A DNA stretch of 24,863 bases. Origin: Proteobacteria bacterium HN_bin10 (lineage in GTDB: Bacteria; Pseudomonadota; Alphaproteobacteria; Caulobacterales; Aquidulcibacteraceae). The DNA lies in assembly GCA_002083515.1 (NCBI GenBank), contig LWDN01000090.1, positions 1-24,863 on the forward strand. Reading direction: 5' to 3'. Under the pieces are notes generated by a model. It saw only the letters and a program-made list of their open reading frames with translations, ran no database searches and had not been told where the DNA came from. Shown here piece by piece: positions 6,395 through 13,251 of this stretch. The translations under genes were made by a program, and so were the position numbers. Numbering within the stretch: position 1 is the stretch's first letter; every line of letters starts with the position of its first letter.

Positions 6395-6739
6395 ATGTCC
6401 GCCCTTCGTTCGATCGTCGCCGCCGCCGTCCTCAGCGCCACCTTTGTGGCCCCGGCTTTTGCCCGCGACATCTACACCATCCGCCTCGCCACGCCGGTCG
6501 CCGAAGCCACCCGCGTCATTGCCCTCAACACCATCTGGGACTGCAACGGCGACACCTGCGTCGCCCGCGCCGACCATGGCGCCAACGTCCGCTCCTGCCG
6601 CCAGTTCGTCCGCGAGTCGAACGGCCTGCGCATCGCCTCTTATGGCTCGGATTCCGATCAGCTGAGCGGCGACGAAGTCGCCCGCTGCAACGGCGAGACG
6701 CTGCAAGCCGCGACCAGCAGCCAAAGCAGCAACGACTAA
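6395..6739 (+). CDS. CC_3452 family small periplasmic protein
   Basis: A 114-residue exported protein. A signal peptide (SALRSIVAAAVLSATFVAPAFA, cleavage after about residue 24) is followed by a short mature domain with paired Cys motifs: WDCNGDTCVAR, SCRQFVRE and a final ARCNGE. It matches the small Caulobacter-type family I know as CC_3452, found widely in Caulobacterales and relatives, whose function is not known. Four Cys suggest two disulfides in the periplasm. ATG at 6395 has the strong ribosome-binding site AGGAGAG nine to ten bases upstream. An in-frame GTG at 6371 lies upstream of that site and is rejected. It ends shortly before a clear intrinsic terminator. Confidence 0.85.
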   Translation: MSALRSIVAAAVLSATFVAPAFARDIYTIRLATPVAEATRVIALNTIWDCNGDTCVARADHGANVRSCRQFVRESNGLRIASYGSDSDQLSGDEVARCNGETLQAATSSQSSND

Positions 6740-6763
6740 TCCAAGCCGCCCTGTCCAATTGAG

Positions 6764-6797
6764 AAACCGCCGGCCTTGAAAGGGCCGGCGGTTTTTT
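6764..6797 (+). terminator. Intrinsic terminator after CC_3452-family gene
   Basis: A 12-bp stem, AAACCGCCGGCC (6764-6775) with GGCCGGCGGTTT (6783-6794), surrounds a 7-base loop and runs into TTTTTT. It sits 24 bases after the stop codon at 6739. The A-run on the other side could let it also serve the convergent gene ending at 6797. Confidence 0.93.
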
Positions 6798-7270
6798 CAT
6801 GCGCGGCCGCGAATGTCCTGCGTCCAGGGATGATCGCCGCACGGCGTTAGCGTCAGCGCCGTCACCGCCGGATCGTCGGCGAGGCGCAGCCGCGCCGAAC
6901 CCGTGCGTCCGTCGACGATGCTGTGAGTCATCGGCGCGACGCCGCCGTCCGGCTGCCGCGCCAGCACGACCACGCCGTGCGCCCCGGCGACACGTGCGCC
7001 GCCGGCGACGCGAGGCAAGTCATAAACGATGCGCACGCGGAATGTCCGGCCGCTGCTTTCCAGCCGGTAACGCGGCCGCTCAAACAAGACTTGGCGCTCG
7101 TCCTGATAGACGACCTCGATCGCCTCGGCGCCGAAGCGCACGCCGACGCCGGCCTCGCACGCAGCGGCGCCCGCGCTCCACAGGCCACCGAGCTCCGCGG
7201 GCGGGGGCGCCGACCCGGCGCAAGCCGGGGTCAGGCCGAGCAAGAAGAAGAGCGCAGCCGCACGCCGCAT
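6797..7270 (-). CDS. Secreted protein of unknown function
   Basis: A 157-residue protein with an N-terminal signal sequence (RRAAALFFLLGLTPACAG). The CAG after a hydrophobic core could be a lipobox (TPAC) or an ordinary signal-peptidase I site. The mature part contains WSAGAAACEAGVGVRFG, EVVYQDERQVLFERPRYRLE and a terminal TLTPCGDHPW; the two Cys could pair. The look is of a small beta-rich periplasmic domain, but I recognise no family. The opposite-strand frame over the same span is Arg-rich low-complexity and is rejected. The stop codon sits at the T-run of the convergent terminator (6764-6797). A weak AGGG precedes the ATG closely. Confidence 0.7.
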   Translation of the reverse strand: MRRAAALFFLLGLTPACAGSAPPPAELGGLWSAGAAACEAGVGVRFGAEAIEVVYQDERQVLFERPRYRLESSGRTFRVRIVYDLPRVAGGARVAGAHGVVVLARQPDGGVAPMTHSIVDGRTGSARLRLADDPAVTALTLTPCGDHPWTQDIRGRA

Positions 7271-7296
7271 GACCCTACCGCTACGCTCGTATGGTT

Positions 7297-7415
7297 GATG
7301 CTGTCTGAACGTCGCCCTAGCGCAGCGGACTTGAAATCGGAATCAGTTCTGGGGCAGGCGGGTCTTCCGATTTCAAGTCCACAAGCTGCGCTAAAGGCAT
7401 GGTTTCTACAGCATC
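7297..7415. repeat. Long imperfect palindrome upstream of exoD (hairpin A)
   Basis: GGACTTGAAATCGGAA (7327-7342) pairs perfectly with 7365-7380. After a 4-base bulge (ACAA, 7381-7384), TAGCGCAGC (7318-7326) pairs with GCTGCGCTA (7385-7393). Farther out GATGCTGT (7297-7304) pairs with ACAGCATC (7408-7415). The total is over 30 pairs around a 22-base loop. No T-tract follows either strand directly. It is either a structured RNA element or a MITE-like palindrome. Confidence 0.75.
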
Positions 7416-7479
7416 TTATGTGCGTCAAATGCGACAAGCGTCCGCCCTAAACCTGTGGGTCGCACTTGACGCACGATGC
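7411..7479. repeat. Second palindrome upstream of exoD (hairpin B)
   Basis: GTGCGTCAAATGCGAC (7420-7435) pairs with GTCGCACTTGACGCAC (7459-7474) with a single mismatch around a 23-base loop. GCATC at 7411-7415 could extend the stem by pairing with GATGC at 7475-7479, skipping TTAT. The same GCATC is also the outer arm of hairpin A, so the two extended structures compete. The element overlaps the most upstream in-frame exoD start (7476). Confidence 0.7.
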
Positions 7480-7532
7480 TTGTAGGGCTGGCCAAACCGC
7501 GCCGGGCGCCCCATGTCACCACCACATCTGAC

Positions 7533-8198
7533 ATGGATATGCCGGTCCCCGCTCCTCCCGCCGAAGCCGGCCCCACCCCTGATCGCGGCCGGCCCGCATC
7601 CGAACTGCTCGACGATCTGATCGAAGCATTCCCGGGCGAGAGCGTCAGCGTCGGCGAATTGATCGATCGGTTGGATTCGCGCGCCCACGGCATGCTGCTG
7701 CTGGTGCTGGCGTTGCCGATGTGCGTGCCGAACGTGCCCGGCATTTCAACCATTTTTGGCGTGCTGATGCTCGCACCCGCCATCCAGATGGTGTTCGGCT
7801 CGCGCCGGCTCTGGGTGCCGAAGCGCGTGCGCGAATGGCGCGTCAGCTGCGAGGCGCTGCGGCGTACCTTCAATCTGGCGATCCCAACGCTTCGCCGCGT
7901 CGAGTATCTGATCAAACCGCGCTGGTCGCGACTGACGCGGTTTCCCGCGACCATATTGGTCGGCCTGCAGACGCTGCTGATGGCGCTGGTGCTGATCCTG
8001 CCGATCCCGTTCGCCAACTGGCCGCCTGGCATGACGGTGGCGATGACGTCGCTGGCGCTATTGCAGCGCGACGGCATGCTGATGCTGCTGACGATCCCCG
8101 CCGCGGTCGCTTCAGTGGCGTCGGTTTATTTGGGCGCGCGCGTCGGTCTTACAGTGATCGACAACGCCATTCAGTGGATTCAGAATCTCATTTCGTAA
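7533..8198 (+). CDS. exoD: Exopolysaccharide synthesis protein ExoD
   Basis: A 221-residue inner-membrane protein of the ExoD family. The N-terminal region has the typical ELLDDLIEAFPGESVSVGELIDRLDSRAHG helix pair, followed by LLLVLALPMCVPNVPGIST, a hydrophobic block to about 100, an Arg-rich cytoplasmic stretch, and two more hydrophobic segments with LQTLLMALVLILPIPFANWPPG. ExoD was defined in Sinorhizobium, where mutants alter exopolysaccharide and alkaline tolerance; the molecular activity is unknown. The start is uncertain. ATG at 7533 (or 7539) places the start clear of hairpin B, whereas ATG at 7476 would add 19 Arg/Thr-rich residues and start inside it. None has a good ribosome-binding site. 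Its 3' end overlaps the convergent DoxX-like gene by 11 bases. Confidence 0.9.
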   Translation: MDMPVPAPPAEAGPTPDRGRPASELLDDLIEAFPGESVSVGELIDRLDSRAHGMLLLVLALPMCVPNVPGISTIFGVLMLAPAIQMVFGSRRLWVPKRVREWRVSCEALRRTFNLAIPTLRRVEYLIKPRWSRLTRFPATILVGLQTLLMALVLILPIPFANWPPGMTVAMTSLALLQRDGMLMLLTIPAAVASVASVYLGARVGLTVIDNAIQWIQNLIS

Positions 8199-8607
8199 TG
8201 GCGGCGCGCGGCGCATGCGCCCACGCCACCGCGATCAAGCCGGCAAGCAGGAGCACTGAGTACTCCATGCCATTGCGCCCAGCGCCGACGACGAACCAAC
8301 CCGAGGGATAGTGCACCAGCACTGCGCCAAGCGCGATGATGACGATGTGCCCCAAACACGCCAACGTCACCAAACGGCGTGCGAGAATGAAGAGCGGCGC
8401 AATCAATTCATAGATTGTCACCGCCGCGGCCCAGTACAGCCCTTGCGGAAAACCCTTGGAACCGAGCCACTCGCCGAACCCGGTGACGTTGGGGTCCCAA
8501 TGAATGGCGCGATAGGCGCCGTGAATGAAAATCAGCACCGCGATCGTGATCCGGAGCATCGAGAGCGCAAGTTCGAGGCGATCGGCGTGCGGGCGCGGTC
8601 CAAGCAT
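8188..8607 (-). CDS. DoxX-like membrane protein
   Basis: A 139-residue protein with four hydrophobic helices: about 16-35 (LRITIAVLIFIHGAYRAI), 57-78, 82-100 and 112-130. A GFGEWLGSKGFPQGLYWAAAV loop lies between the first two. The arrangement, including IHGAYR in TM1 and the F-x-x-x-L-x-x-x-G-FP loop, is that of the DoxX/SURF4-like family. These small membrane proteins are linked in various bacteria to quinone or redox partners, but the specific role here is unknown. GAGGGGG upstream is a strong ribosome-binding site, and it overlaps a 14-bp perfect palindrome at 8618-8631. It lies downstream of a lipoprotein gene on the same strand with a 77-base gap and may be cotranscribed. Confidence 0.8.
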   Translation of the reverse strand: MLGPRPHADRLELALSMLRITIAVLIFIHGAYRAIHWDPNVTGFGEWLGSKGFPQGLYWAAAVTIYELIAPLFILARRLVTLACLGHIVIIALGAVLVHYPSGWFVVGAGRNGMEYSVLLLAGLIAVAWAHAPRAAITK

Positions 8608-8617
8608 GATTGTTCCC

Positions 8618-8631
8618 CCTCAAGCTTGAGG
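8618..8631. promoter_or_regulatory. 14-bp palindrome over the ribosome-binding site of the DoxX-like gene
   Basis: CCTCAAGCTTGAGG is a perfect palindrome ten bases upstream of the start codon at 8607. Its last four bases, read on the - strand, begin the GAGGGGG ribosome-binding site. It could be a protein operator or a small hairpin that masks translation. No known regulator site is recognised. Confidence 0.4.
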
Positions 8632-8684
8632 AGAACGGCCCCGACGCCGGCAATTTTGCAATCGGATTGCGACGAACGCGCCGA

Positions 8685-9530
8685 TTAGCACGAATTGCGG
8701 ATCAGCCAGCCCAATTGCGCGCCGCTGCGGTCGGCGACCGGTTCCACGGATCGGCAATTGCGCGCGCTGGGGCGAGCGCCGCCGGGCTGAAACTCAGGTT
8801 CGCCTTCGCCGCTGCGGCGATCGTCGTCCGAGAGCGGCTCGTAAACCGAAATCGCGCCATTGGTGACGATGCACTCGTGCCGCGAGCCATTGGCCTGGCG
8901 GATGCGCACCAGCACCTCGCCCTCATCGAGATTGGAGGCGAAGGTCACGCGCGCCGGCCGCGACGTCGCCCGTTCCATGCACACGCCGATGCCAGGCATC
9001 AGCTCCGGCAGCACCGATGCCCACGTCGCGCGCTCGCCTTCAGCCACGCCGCGTCGGGCGCAGCCCTGATAGGGTACGCCTTCGAACAAGACGTGCGCCG
9101 TGTAAGGAAGTTCGACGCCGCTCGCTTGGCACGGCTGGTGCGAAATGGTGATGGTCAGCGAACCGGCCACCACGCGCATGCCGCGCTCACGGAAATCGCG
9201 CTGAGCAGTGGGGCCGCCATCTTCGCCGAGGCCGGGGCGGTCGAACTGCGCATAGTCCTCGAGCAGGGTCAGCTCCCAGGCGCCTTCGGCGCTGCCGAGG
9301 CTGTCGATGCCGCCCGACGCCTGGAACTCGCCTTCGTAAAGCGCCCGCTGCTCGGCGTTCGCGGGGCCGCCAAGCGCCGCCAGCGTTTCGGCGGCGATCT
9401 CCGCCTCACGCTCGGCGTTGGTGGGATTCTGGGTCGTTTCGTCGCTCGTGGGCGCCTGGCGCTGGCACGCCGACAGCGCCGCCGCACCCAGAACGAGCCC
9501 CACCAAAGCACCGCGGATCGAGGTCCGCAT
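8685..9530 (-). CDS. COG3650-like lipoprotein
   Basis: A 281-residue lipoprotein. The signal (RTSIRGALVGLVLGAAALSAC) has lipobox LSAC with Cys22, followed by a disordered Gln/Thr/Glu-rich linker to about 50. The next domain (about 66-160) contains FRERGMRVVAGSLTITI, HQPCQASGVELPYTAHVLF and PYQGCARR. This is the pattern of the poorly characterised COG3650-type domain, with one Cys near the PY motif and another in GCAR. A second segment (about 200-275) has a Cys pair (HECIVTNG, ARNCRSVEP) and ends in Cys281. Function is unknown; an envelope role is inferred from export. It is divergent from the methyltransferase gene across a 70-base intergenic region. Confidence 0.75.
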   Translation of the reverse strand: MRTSIRGALVGLVLGAAALSACQRQAPTSDETTQNPTNAEREAEIAAETLAALGGPANAEQRALYEGEFQASGGIDSLGSAEGAWELTLLEDYAQFDRPGLGEDGGPTAQRDFRERGMRVVAGSLTITISHQPCQASGVELPYTAHVLFEGVPYQGCARRGVAEGERATWASVLPELMPGIGVCMERATSRPARVTFASNLDEGEVLVRIRQANGSRHECIVTNGAISVYEPLSDDDRRSGEGEPEFQPGGARPSARNCRSVEPVADRSGAQLGWLIRNSC

Positions 9531-9600
9531 CGGCTTCCCCCCAGTCTGGTCCTGCCATCCAGAGGGATGTCAGCACCCTCGCGGGCGCTAGTATAGCCCC

Positions 9601-10740
9601 ATGCAGCGTGATTCCGGCGCCCCAGTCTGGGAGTTTTTCGCAGGCGGCGGCCTGGCCCGCCTCGGGCTAGAGCCGGATTTCACCTGTATTTTCGCCAACG
9701 ACATCGATCCGGCCAAGGCCAGCGCCTACCGTCAGGCGTTTCCGCCGGGGGCTGAGATGTACGAAGGCGACATCTGGAAGCTCTCGCCCCACCAACTCCC
9801 GGGACAGGCGGCCTTGGCCTGGGCCTCCTTCCCCTGCCAAGACCTTTCGCTCGCCGGTGCGCGGCGCGGGCTCGCCGCGCCCCGCTCGGGCGCGTTCTGG
9901 GGCTTTCACCGGCTGATCGAAAAACTCAGCGATGAAGGGCGCGCGCCGGAAGTGCTGGCGCTGGAGAATGTCACCGGGCTACTGAGCTCGCACGGCGGCG
10001 CCGATTGCGCCGCTCTGATCCACGCGCTTGACGATCTTGGCTATCGCGTCGGTGCACTGGAGATCGACGCGGCGCTGTTCACGCCGCAATCGCGGCCGAG
10101 ACTCTTTGTGGTCGCGGCGCGTCAGGCGCCGGCGCATCTCACTTCAGCCGGTCCGAGCGCGCCGTTTCATTCGCAAGCCATCCGCAATGTCGTCGCGCGG
10201 CTGCCGGACGGCTTGCGCAAGCGCTTCGTCTGGTGGCGCCTCGACGCGCCGCCTAAGCGCAACACCGACTTGATCGATCTGCTCGACGACCACAGCGAAC
10301 ATTGGAACAGCGACGAACAAACAGCAAAGCTGGTTTCGCAGATGAGCGCTTTGCAGCGCGCGCGGCTTGAGGCCCTGCAAGAGAGTGGCCGCCGCGCGGT
10401 CGGCGCGGTGTTTCGGCGCATCCGCGTCGAGCATGGCGAACGCGTGCAGCGCGCCGAGGCGCGCTTCGACGGGCTCGCGGGATGCCTGCGCACGCCTGCC
10501 GGCGGATCGAGCCGTCAGCTGCTCTTGTTTGTCGAAGGCCAGGAGATTCGCTCCCGCCTGCTTTCGCCGCGCGAGGCGGCGCGGCTCATGGGCGTGCCTG
10601 AGCACTATCCTCTGCCAACCGGCCAAACCGCCGCATTGCATCTTGTTGGCGATGCTGTCTGCGTGCCCGTCGTGCGCTGGCTTTCGCAGCACTTGCTTGC
10701 GCCGTTGGCGGGGGCGGCCAAGGCGCGCTTGAGCGCGTGA
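9601..10740 (+). CDS. DNA (cytosine-5-)-methyltransferase
   Basis: A 379-residue C5-cytosine methyltransferase that transfers the AdoMet methyl group to cytosine in a specific DNA sequence. Conserved motifs appear in order: motif I EFFAGGGLARLGLE (11-24), motif IV SFPCQDLS with catalytic Cys79, motif VI LENVTG (121-126), motif VIII QSRPRLFVVA (163-172), and a C-terminal motif IX-X (SPREAARLMGVPEHY, then GDAVCVPVV). The variable target-recognition region lies between about 180 and 300. No restriction endonuclease gene is adjacent; instead the downstream gene encodes Vsr, which overlaps or follows by five bases. That pairing is typical of enzymes whose 5-methylcytosines deaminate to T:G mismatches. 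There is no ribosome-binding site before ATG 9601. A TAGTAT at 9589-9594 could be a -10 box giving a near-leaderless mRNA. Confidence 0.95.
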   Translation: MQRDSGAPVWEFFAGGGLARLGLEPDFTCIFANDIDPAKASAYRQAFPPGAEMYEGDIWKLSPHQLPGQAALAWASFPCQDLSLAGARRGLAAPRSGAFWGFHRLIEKLSDEGRAPEVLALENVTGLLSSHGGADCAALIHALDDLGYRVGALEIDAALFTPQSRPRLFVVAARQAPAHLTSAGPSAPFHSQAIRNVVARLPDGLRKRFVWWRLDAPPKRNTDLIDLLDDHSEHWNSDEQTAKLVSQMSALQRARLEALQESGRRAVGAVFRRIRVEHGERVQRAEARFDGLAGCLRTPAGGSSRQLLLFVEGQEIRSRLLSPREAARLMGVPEHYPLPTGQTAALHLVGDAVCVPVVRWLSQHLLAPLAGAAKARLSA

Positions 10741-10745
10741 ACGCC

Positions 10746-11165
10746 ATGCGCGCCGACGTCTTCGACGCCGCCAAACGCTCCGCAATCATGCGCGCGGTCA
10801 AGTCGCGCGACACCGCACCCGAACTGGCGGTGCGCGCGAGCGTGCGCGCATTGGGCTACGCGCGCCGCTATCGGCTGAACGGCGCAAAACTCCCCGGCAA
10901 GCCCGACCTGGTTTTCGGCGGTTTGCGCAAAGCCGTGTTCGTACATGGCTGCTTCTGGCACGGCCACCGCTGCAAACGCGGCGCGCGCCAACCGAAAGAC
11001 AATGCCGTCTATTGGCGCGCCAAAATCGCCCGCAACACGGCGCACGACCGCGCCTCGCTCAAGGCTTTGAAGGACGCTGGCTGGTCGGCGCTCGTCATCT
11101 GGGAGTGCGAGACGCGCGACCCGACGGCAATGTCGGCCAAGTTGGCGAGATTTCTTCGAAACTAA
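10746..11165 (+). CDS. vsr: Very short patch repair endonuclease Vsr
   Basis: A 139-residue mismatch endonuclease that nicks DNA 5' to the T of T:G mismatches arising by deamination of 5-methylcytosine, starting very-short-patch repair. The fold and active site are clear: RSAIMRAVKSRDTAPE at the N-terminus, catalytic Asp54 in GKPDLVF, and the block FVHGCFWHGHRC (65-76) with His67, His72 and the structural zinc ligands His74 and Cys76. WECETR follows, with zinc ligand Cys121. The start could be ATG 10746 or GTG 10737; the GTG overlaps the methyltransferase stop as GTGA and would add three residues. The pairing predicts that the upstream enzyme makes 5-methylcytosine. Its stop overlaps the stop of the convergent histidine-kinase-like gene (CTAA at 11162-11165). 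Confidence 0.95.
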   Translation: MRADVFDAAKRSAIMRAVKSRDTAPELAVRASVRALGYARRYRLNGAKLPGKPDLVFGGLRKAVFVHGCFWHGHRCKRGARQPKDNAVYWRAKIARNTAHDRASLKALKDAGWSALVIWECETRDPTAMSAKLARFLRN

Positions 11166-12544
11166 GCAGCAGAACTCGCGCGCTGGGCCGGCGCCATCGC
11201 ATCCAGCGTAAACGAAAACACCGAGCCTTCGCCGAGTTCGCTGCGCGCGGTCAACGAACCGCCCATGAGCCTCGCCAGACGCAGCGATATCGCAAGACCA
11301 AGCCCCGGCCCCTCGCCGTCAGCACACAAACGCTCACGCCCGAAGATCAGCGCAAGCCGCGCGCGCGACATGCCCGCGCCGGTATCGGCGACCTGGAACG
11401 TGAGGCGCGTCTTGCCGGCTTCCGCCGGCTGCGCCGTGAGCCGCACGCGCACGCCGCCGTGCGTCGTGTAGCGCACGGCGTTGGCCAGCAGGTTGAACAG
11501 AACCTGGCGCACCCGCGCTGCATCCATCTCCACCAGAGGCGGCGTTGCCGGATCGACATCGACGAACAATTCGAGGTGCTTGTCTTGCGCGGCGGCGCGA
11601 AAGGCGCTGACCACGCCCCGCAACACCTGGCGCGGATCGGCTGGCTTGGTCTCGATCGGCAGGCGGCCGTTTTCGAGCCGGTCGAGATCGGACAGATCAT
11701 CCAGCACCAGTTTCAGCACTTCGCCGGCCTGCGCCAACGTGGCGATGTGGGCGCGCGCTTGCGGCGTCTGCGCGGCGCGGCGCAGATGCTCGGCGGCGCC
11801 GATCAAGGCCGCCATCGGCGTGCGCATCTCATCGTTCATACGCTGGATCATGCTGGTCTTCGCCGCGGCGGCCGCAGCTGCGGCTTGCCGCTCGCGCAGC
11901 ACCGCCGCTTCCGCTTCGAGTTGGGCCGCATCCGAAGCCAGCAAGCTGCGCCACAGGTTGACGCCGAATGCGAGCAGCAACAGCCCGCCCATCAGCGGCA
12001 TCAAGTCGAGCGGGTTGCGCGCGCCGTTGAGCAGATATTCAGCCAACGGCAAACCGAGCAAGAAGACAATGGTGGGGCTGGCGACGGCAATGAAAAACGT
12101 CGGCGCCGAGCGCAAAGTCGCCGCGGCATTGGCGAGGCCGCCCAAAATATAGATCACCGCCAGCGTTTCGCCGGGCACGTATGTCGAAAACCAAAGCATG
12201 GCGGCGAGCGCGTTGAGATAGGTGCTTTGTACGCAGAGCAAGGCAGTGAGCCAGGGCATCCGCTCGGGGGCCGCACCAGCCGCGCAATCCCGCGAAAGAC
12301 GTTGAAACGCCCAACGCTCGGCCAGGATCATGGGCGCGAGCCCGACAAACCAAAGCAGGGGCATGAGCGTGCCGACCACCGAGGTCGCTACCGCCGCCAC
12401 CACCGCACAGGAGGCAAGCCGCAGCCAAGCGTTGGCGATCCGTGCGCGGCTGACGGCGGCCAGTGCGCGGGTCCGCTTGGCGCGGTCGCTGAACGGCGAG
12501 GACGACGTGTCGGTCAAAGCGGGATCGGATAGTGCCGTCAGCAT
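11162..12544 (-). CDS. Membrane histidine-kinase-like protein with Asp in place of H-box His
   Basis: A 460-residue protein. The N-terminal half has about five to six hydrophobic segments (roughly 40-75, 98-120, 125-145, 148-172, 180-198). An Ala-rich helical linker (205-230), a dimerisation helix pair (231-300) and a HATPase domain (about 340-450) follow. The ATP-binding boxes are intact: N box NLLANAVRYTTHGG, G1 DTGAGM, G2 GPGLGLAIS. The H box, normally SHE(L/I/M)RTP, reads NDEMRTP, so the phosphorylated His is Asp238 (GAT, 11831-11833). Canonical autophosphorylation should therefore be impossible. It may be a pseudokinase that acts by ATP-dependent allostery, as a phosphatase, or as partner of another kinase. 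No response regulator is adjacent. The start at 12544 is uncertain because only AGG directly abuts the ATG. Confidence 0.88.
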   Translation of the reverse strand: MLTALSDPALTDTSSSPFSDRAKRTRALAAVSRARIANAWLRLASCAVVAAVATSVVGTLMPLLWFVGLAPMILAERWAFQRLSRDCAAGAAPERMPWLTALLCVQSTYLNALAAMLWFSTYVPGETLAVIYILGGLANAAATLRSAPTFFIAVASPTIVFLLGLPLAEYLLNGARNPLDLMPLMGGLLLLAFGVNLWRSLLASDAAQLEAEAAVLRERQAAAAAAAAKTSMIQRMNDEMRTPMAALIGAAEHLRRAAQTPQARAHIATLAQAGEVLKLVLDDLSDLDRLENGRLPIETKPADPRQVLRGVVSAFRAAAQDKHLELFVDVDPATPPLVEMDAARVRQVLFNLLANAVRYTTHGGVRVRLTAQPAEAGKTRLTFQVADTGAGMSRARLALIFGRERLCADGEGPGLGLAISLRLARLMGGSLTARSELGEGSVFSFTLDAMAPAQRASSAA

Positions 12545-12619
12545 CCTGAACTTTGGTTAACCGCAGACTTGCGAGAGCTTCCAAAGCCTTGTTCAAGGAA
12601 GTCCAATCTGGAGGCGCCC

Positions 12620-13156
12620 ATGCGCTCGATCGCGGCTGCATTCGTACTTCTTGCGTTGGCGACGCCGGCTTCGGCGGCGGTCGCCAGCAGCTCTCCTTCC
12701 GGCTTTGTGATCGAGGCGGAGGCCGAGCTTGCGGCGGCGCCCGAAACCGTCTGGCGCGACTTGCGGCGGATCGAGCGCTGGTGGAACTCGGCCCATACCT
12801 ATTCCGGCGATGCGTCCCGGCTGCGGCTCGACGCACGCGCCGGCGGCTGCTGGTGCGAACGTTGGGGCGACGGCCAGTCGGTCGAGCATGGACGGGTGGT
12901 GCTGGTGATGGAGCAGGAGGGCGTGCGCACGCTGCGCGTCATCGGCGCTTTTGGGCCGCTCCAGGAGATGGGCGCCACCGGGGTGCTGACCTTCACCGTC
13001 GCCGCCCACGCCTCCGGAGCGAAACTAGCGATGAGCTATCGTGTTTCGGGCGACGCGGCGCTGGGATTCGACCGGATTGCCCCGCTTGTGGATAGCGTTC
13101 TGATGGAACAGTTCGGTCGCCTCAGCCGTTATAGTGTCGCAGGATCGACCGACTGA
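12620..13156 (+). CDS. Exported SRPBCC-family protein
   Basis: A 178-residue protein with a signal peptide (RSIAAAFVLLALATPASAA, cleavage near residue 20). It is followed by an SRPBCC/START-like fold: VIEAEAELAAAPETVWRDLRRIERWW starts the domain, with the expected central beta-sheet (LRLDARAGGCWCERW, GRVVLVMEQEGVRTLRVIG, GVLTFTVAAH) and a C-terminal helix (LVDSVLMEQFGRLSRY). These domains form hydrophobic ligand pockets; the ligand is unknown, and export to the periplasm is less common for the family. ATG at 12620 has GGAGG six to seven bases upstream and is preferred to an in-frame start at 12569. It is divergent from the histidine-kinase-like gene across 75 bases that contain the palindrome GGTTAACC (12555-12562). 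Confidence 0.85.
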   Translation: MRSIAAAFVLLALATPASAAVASSSPSGFVIEAEAELAAAPETVWRDLRRIERWWNSAHTYSGDASRLRLDARAGGCWCERWGDGQSVEHGRVVLVMEQEGVRTLRVIGAFGPLQEMGATGVLTFTVAAHASGAKLAMSYRVSGDAALGFDRIAPLVDSVLMEQFGRLSRYSVAGSTD

Positions 13157-13251
13157 ACTCGGCGTTCAGCGACAACTCAGGCCAAAGGCGCCATGGTCTC
13201 GACCGGATTGGGCGCCAAAGCGCCGCCCATGTGAATTTCGGAGAGGGAACC

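Noticed and set aside
6799..7272. A + strand frame of the same length as the secreted unknown protein
   Set aside because: Arg/Pro-rich and lacking any start signal or pattern. The - strand frame has a signal peptide, Cys pair and normal composition.
7318..7393. tRNA-like look of GGACTTGAAATC (as in a tRNA-Ser anticodon arm)
   Set aside because: No acceptor stem, D-loop or T-loop consensus around it. The sequence is explained as one arm of a long palindrome.
11012..12532. A 506-codon + strand open frame opposite the histidine-kinase-like gene
   Set aside because: Low-complexity Arg/Gln/His composition, no ribosome-binding site, and antisense to a protein with clear ATP-binding boxes.
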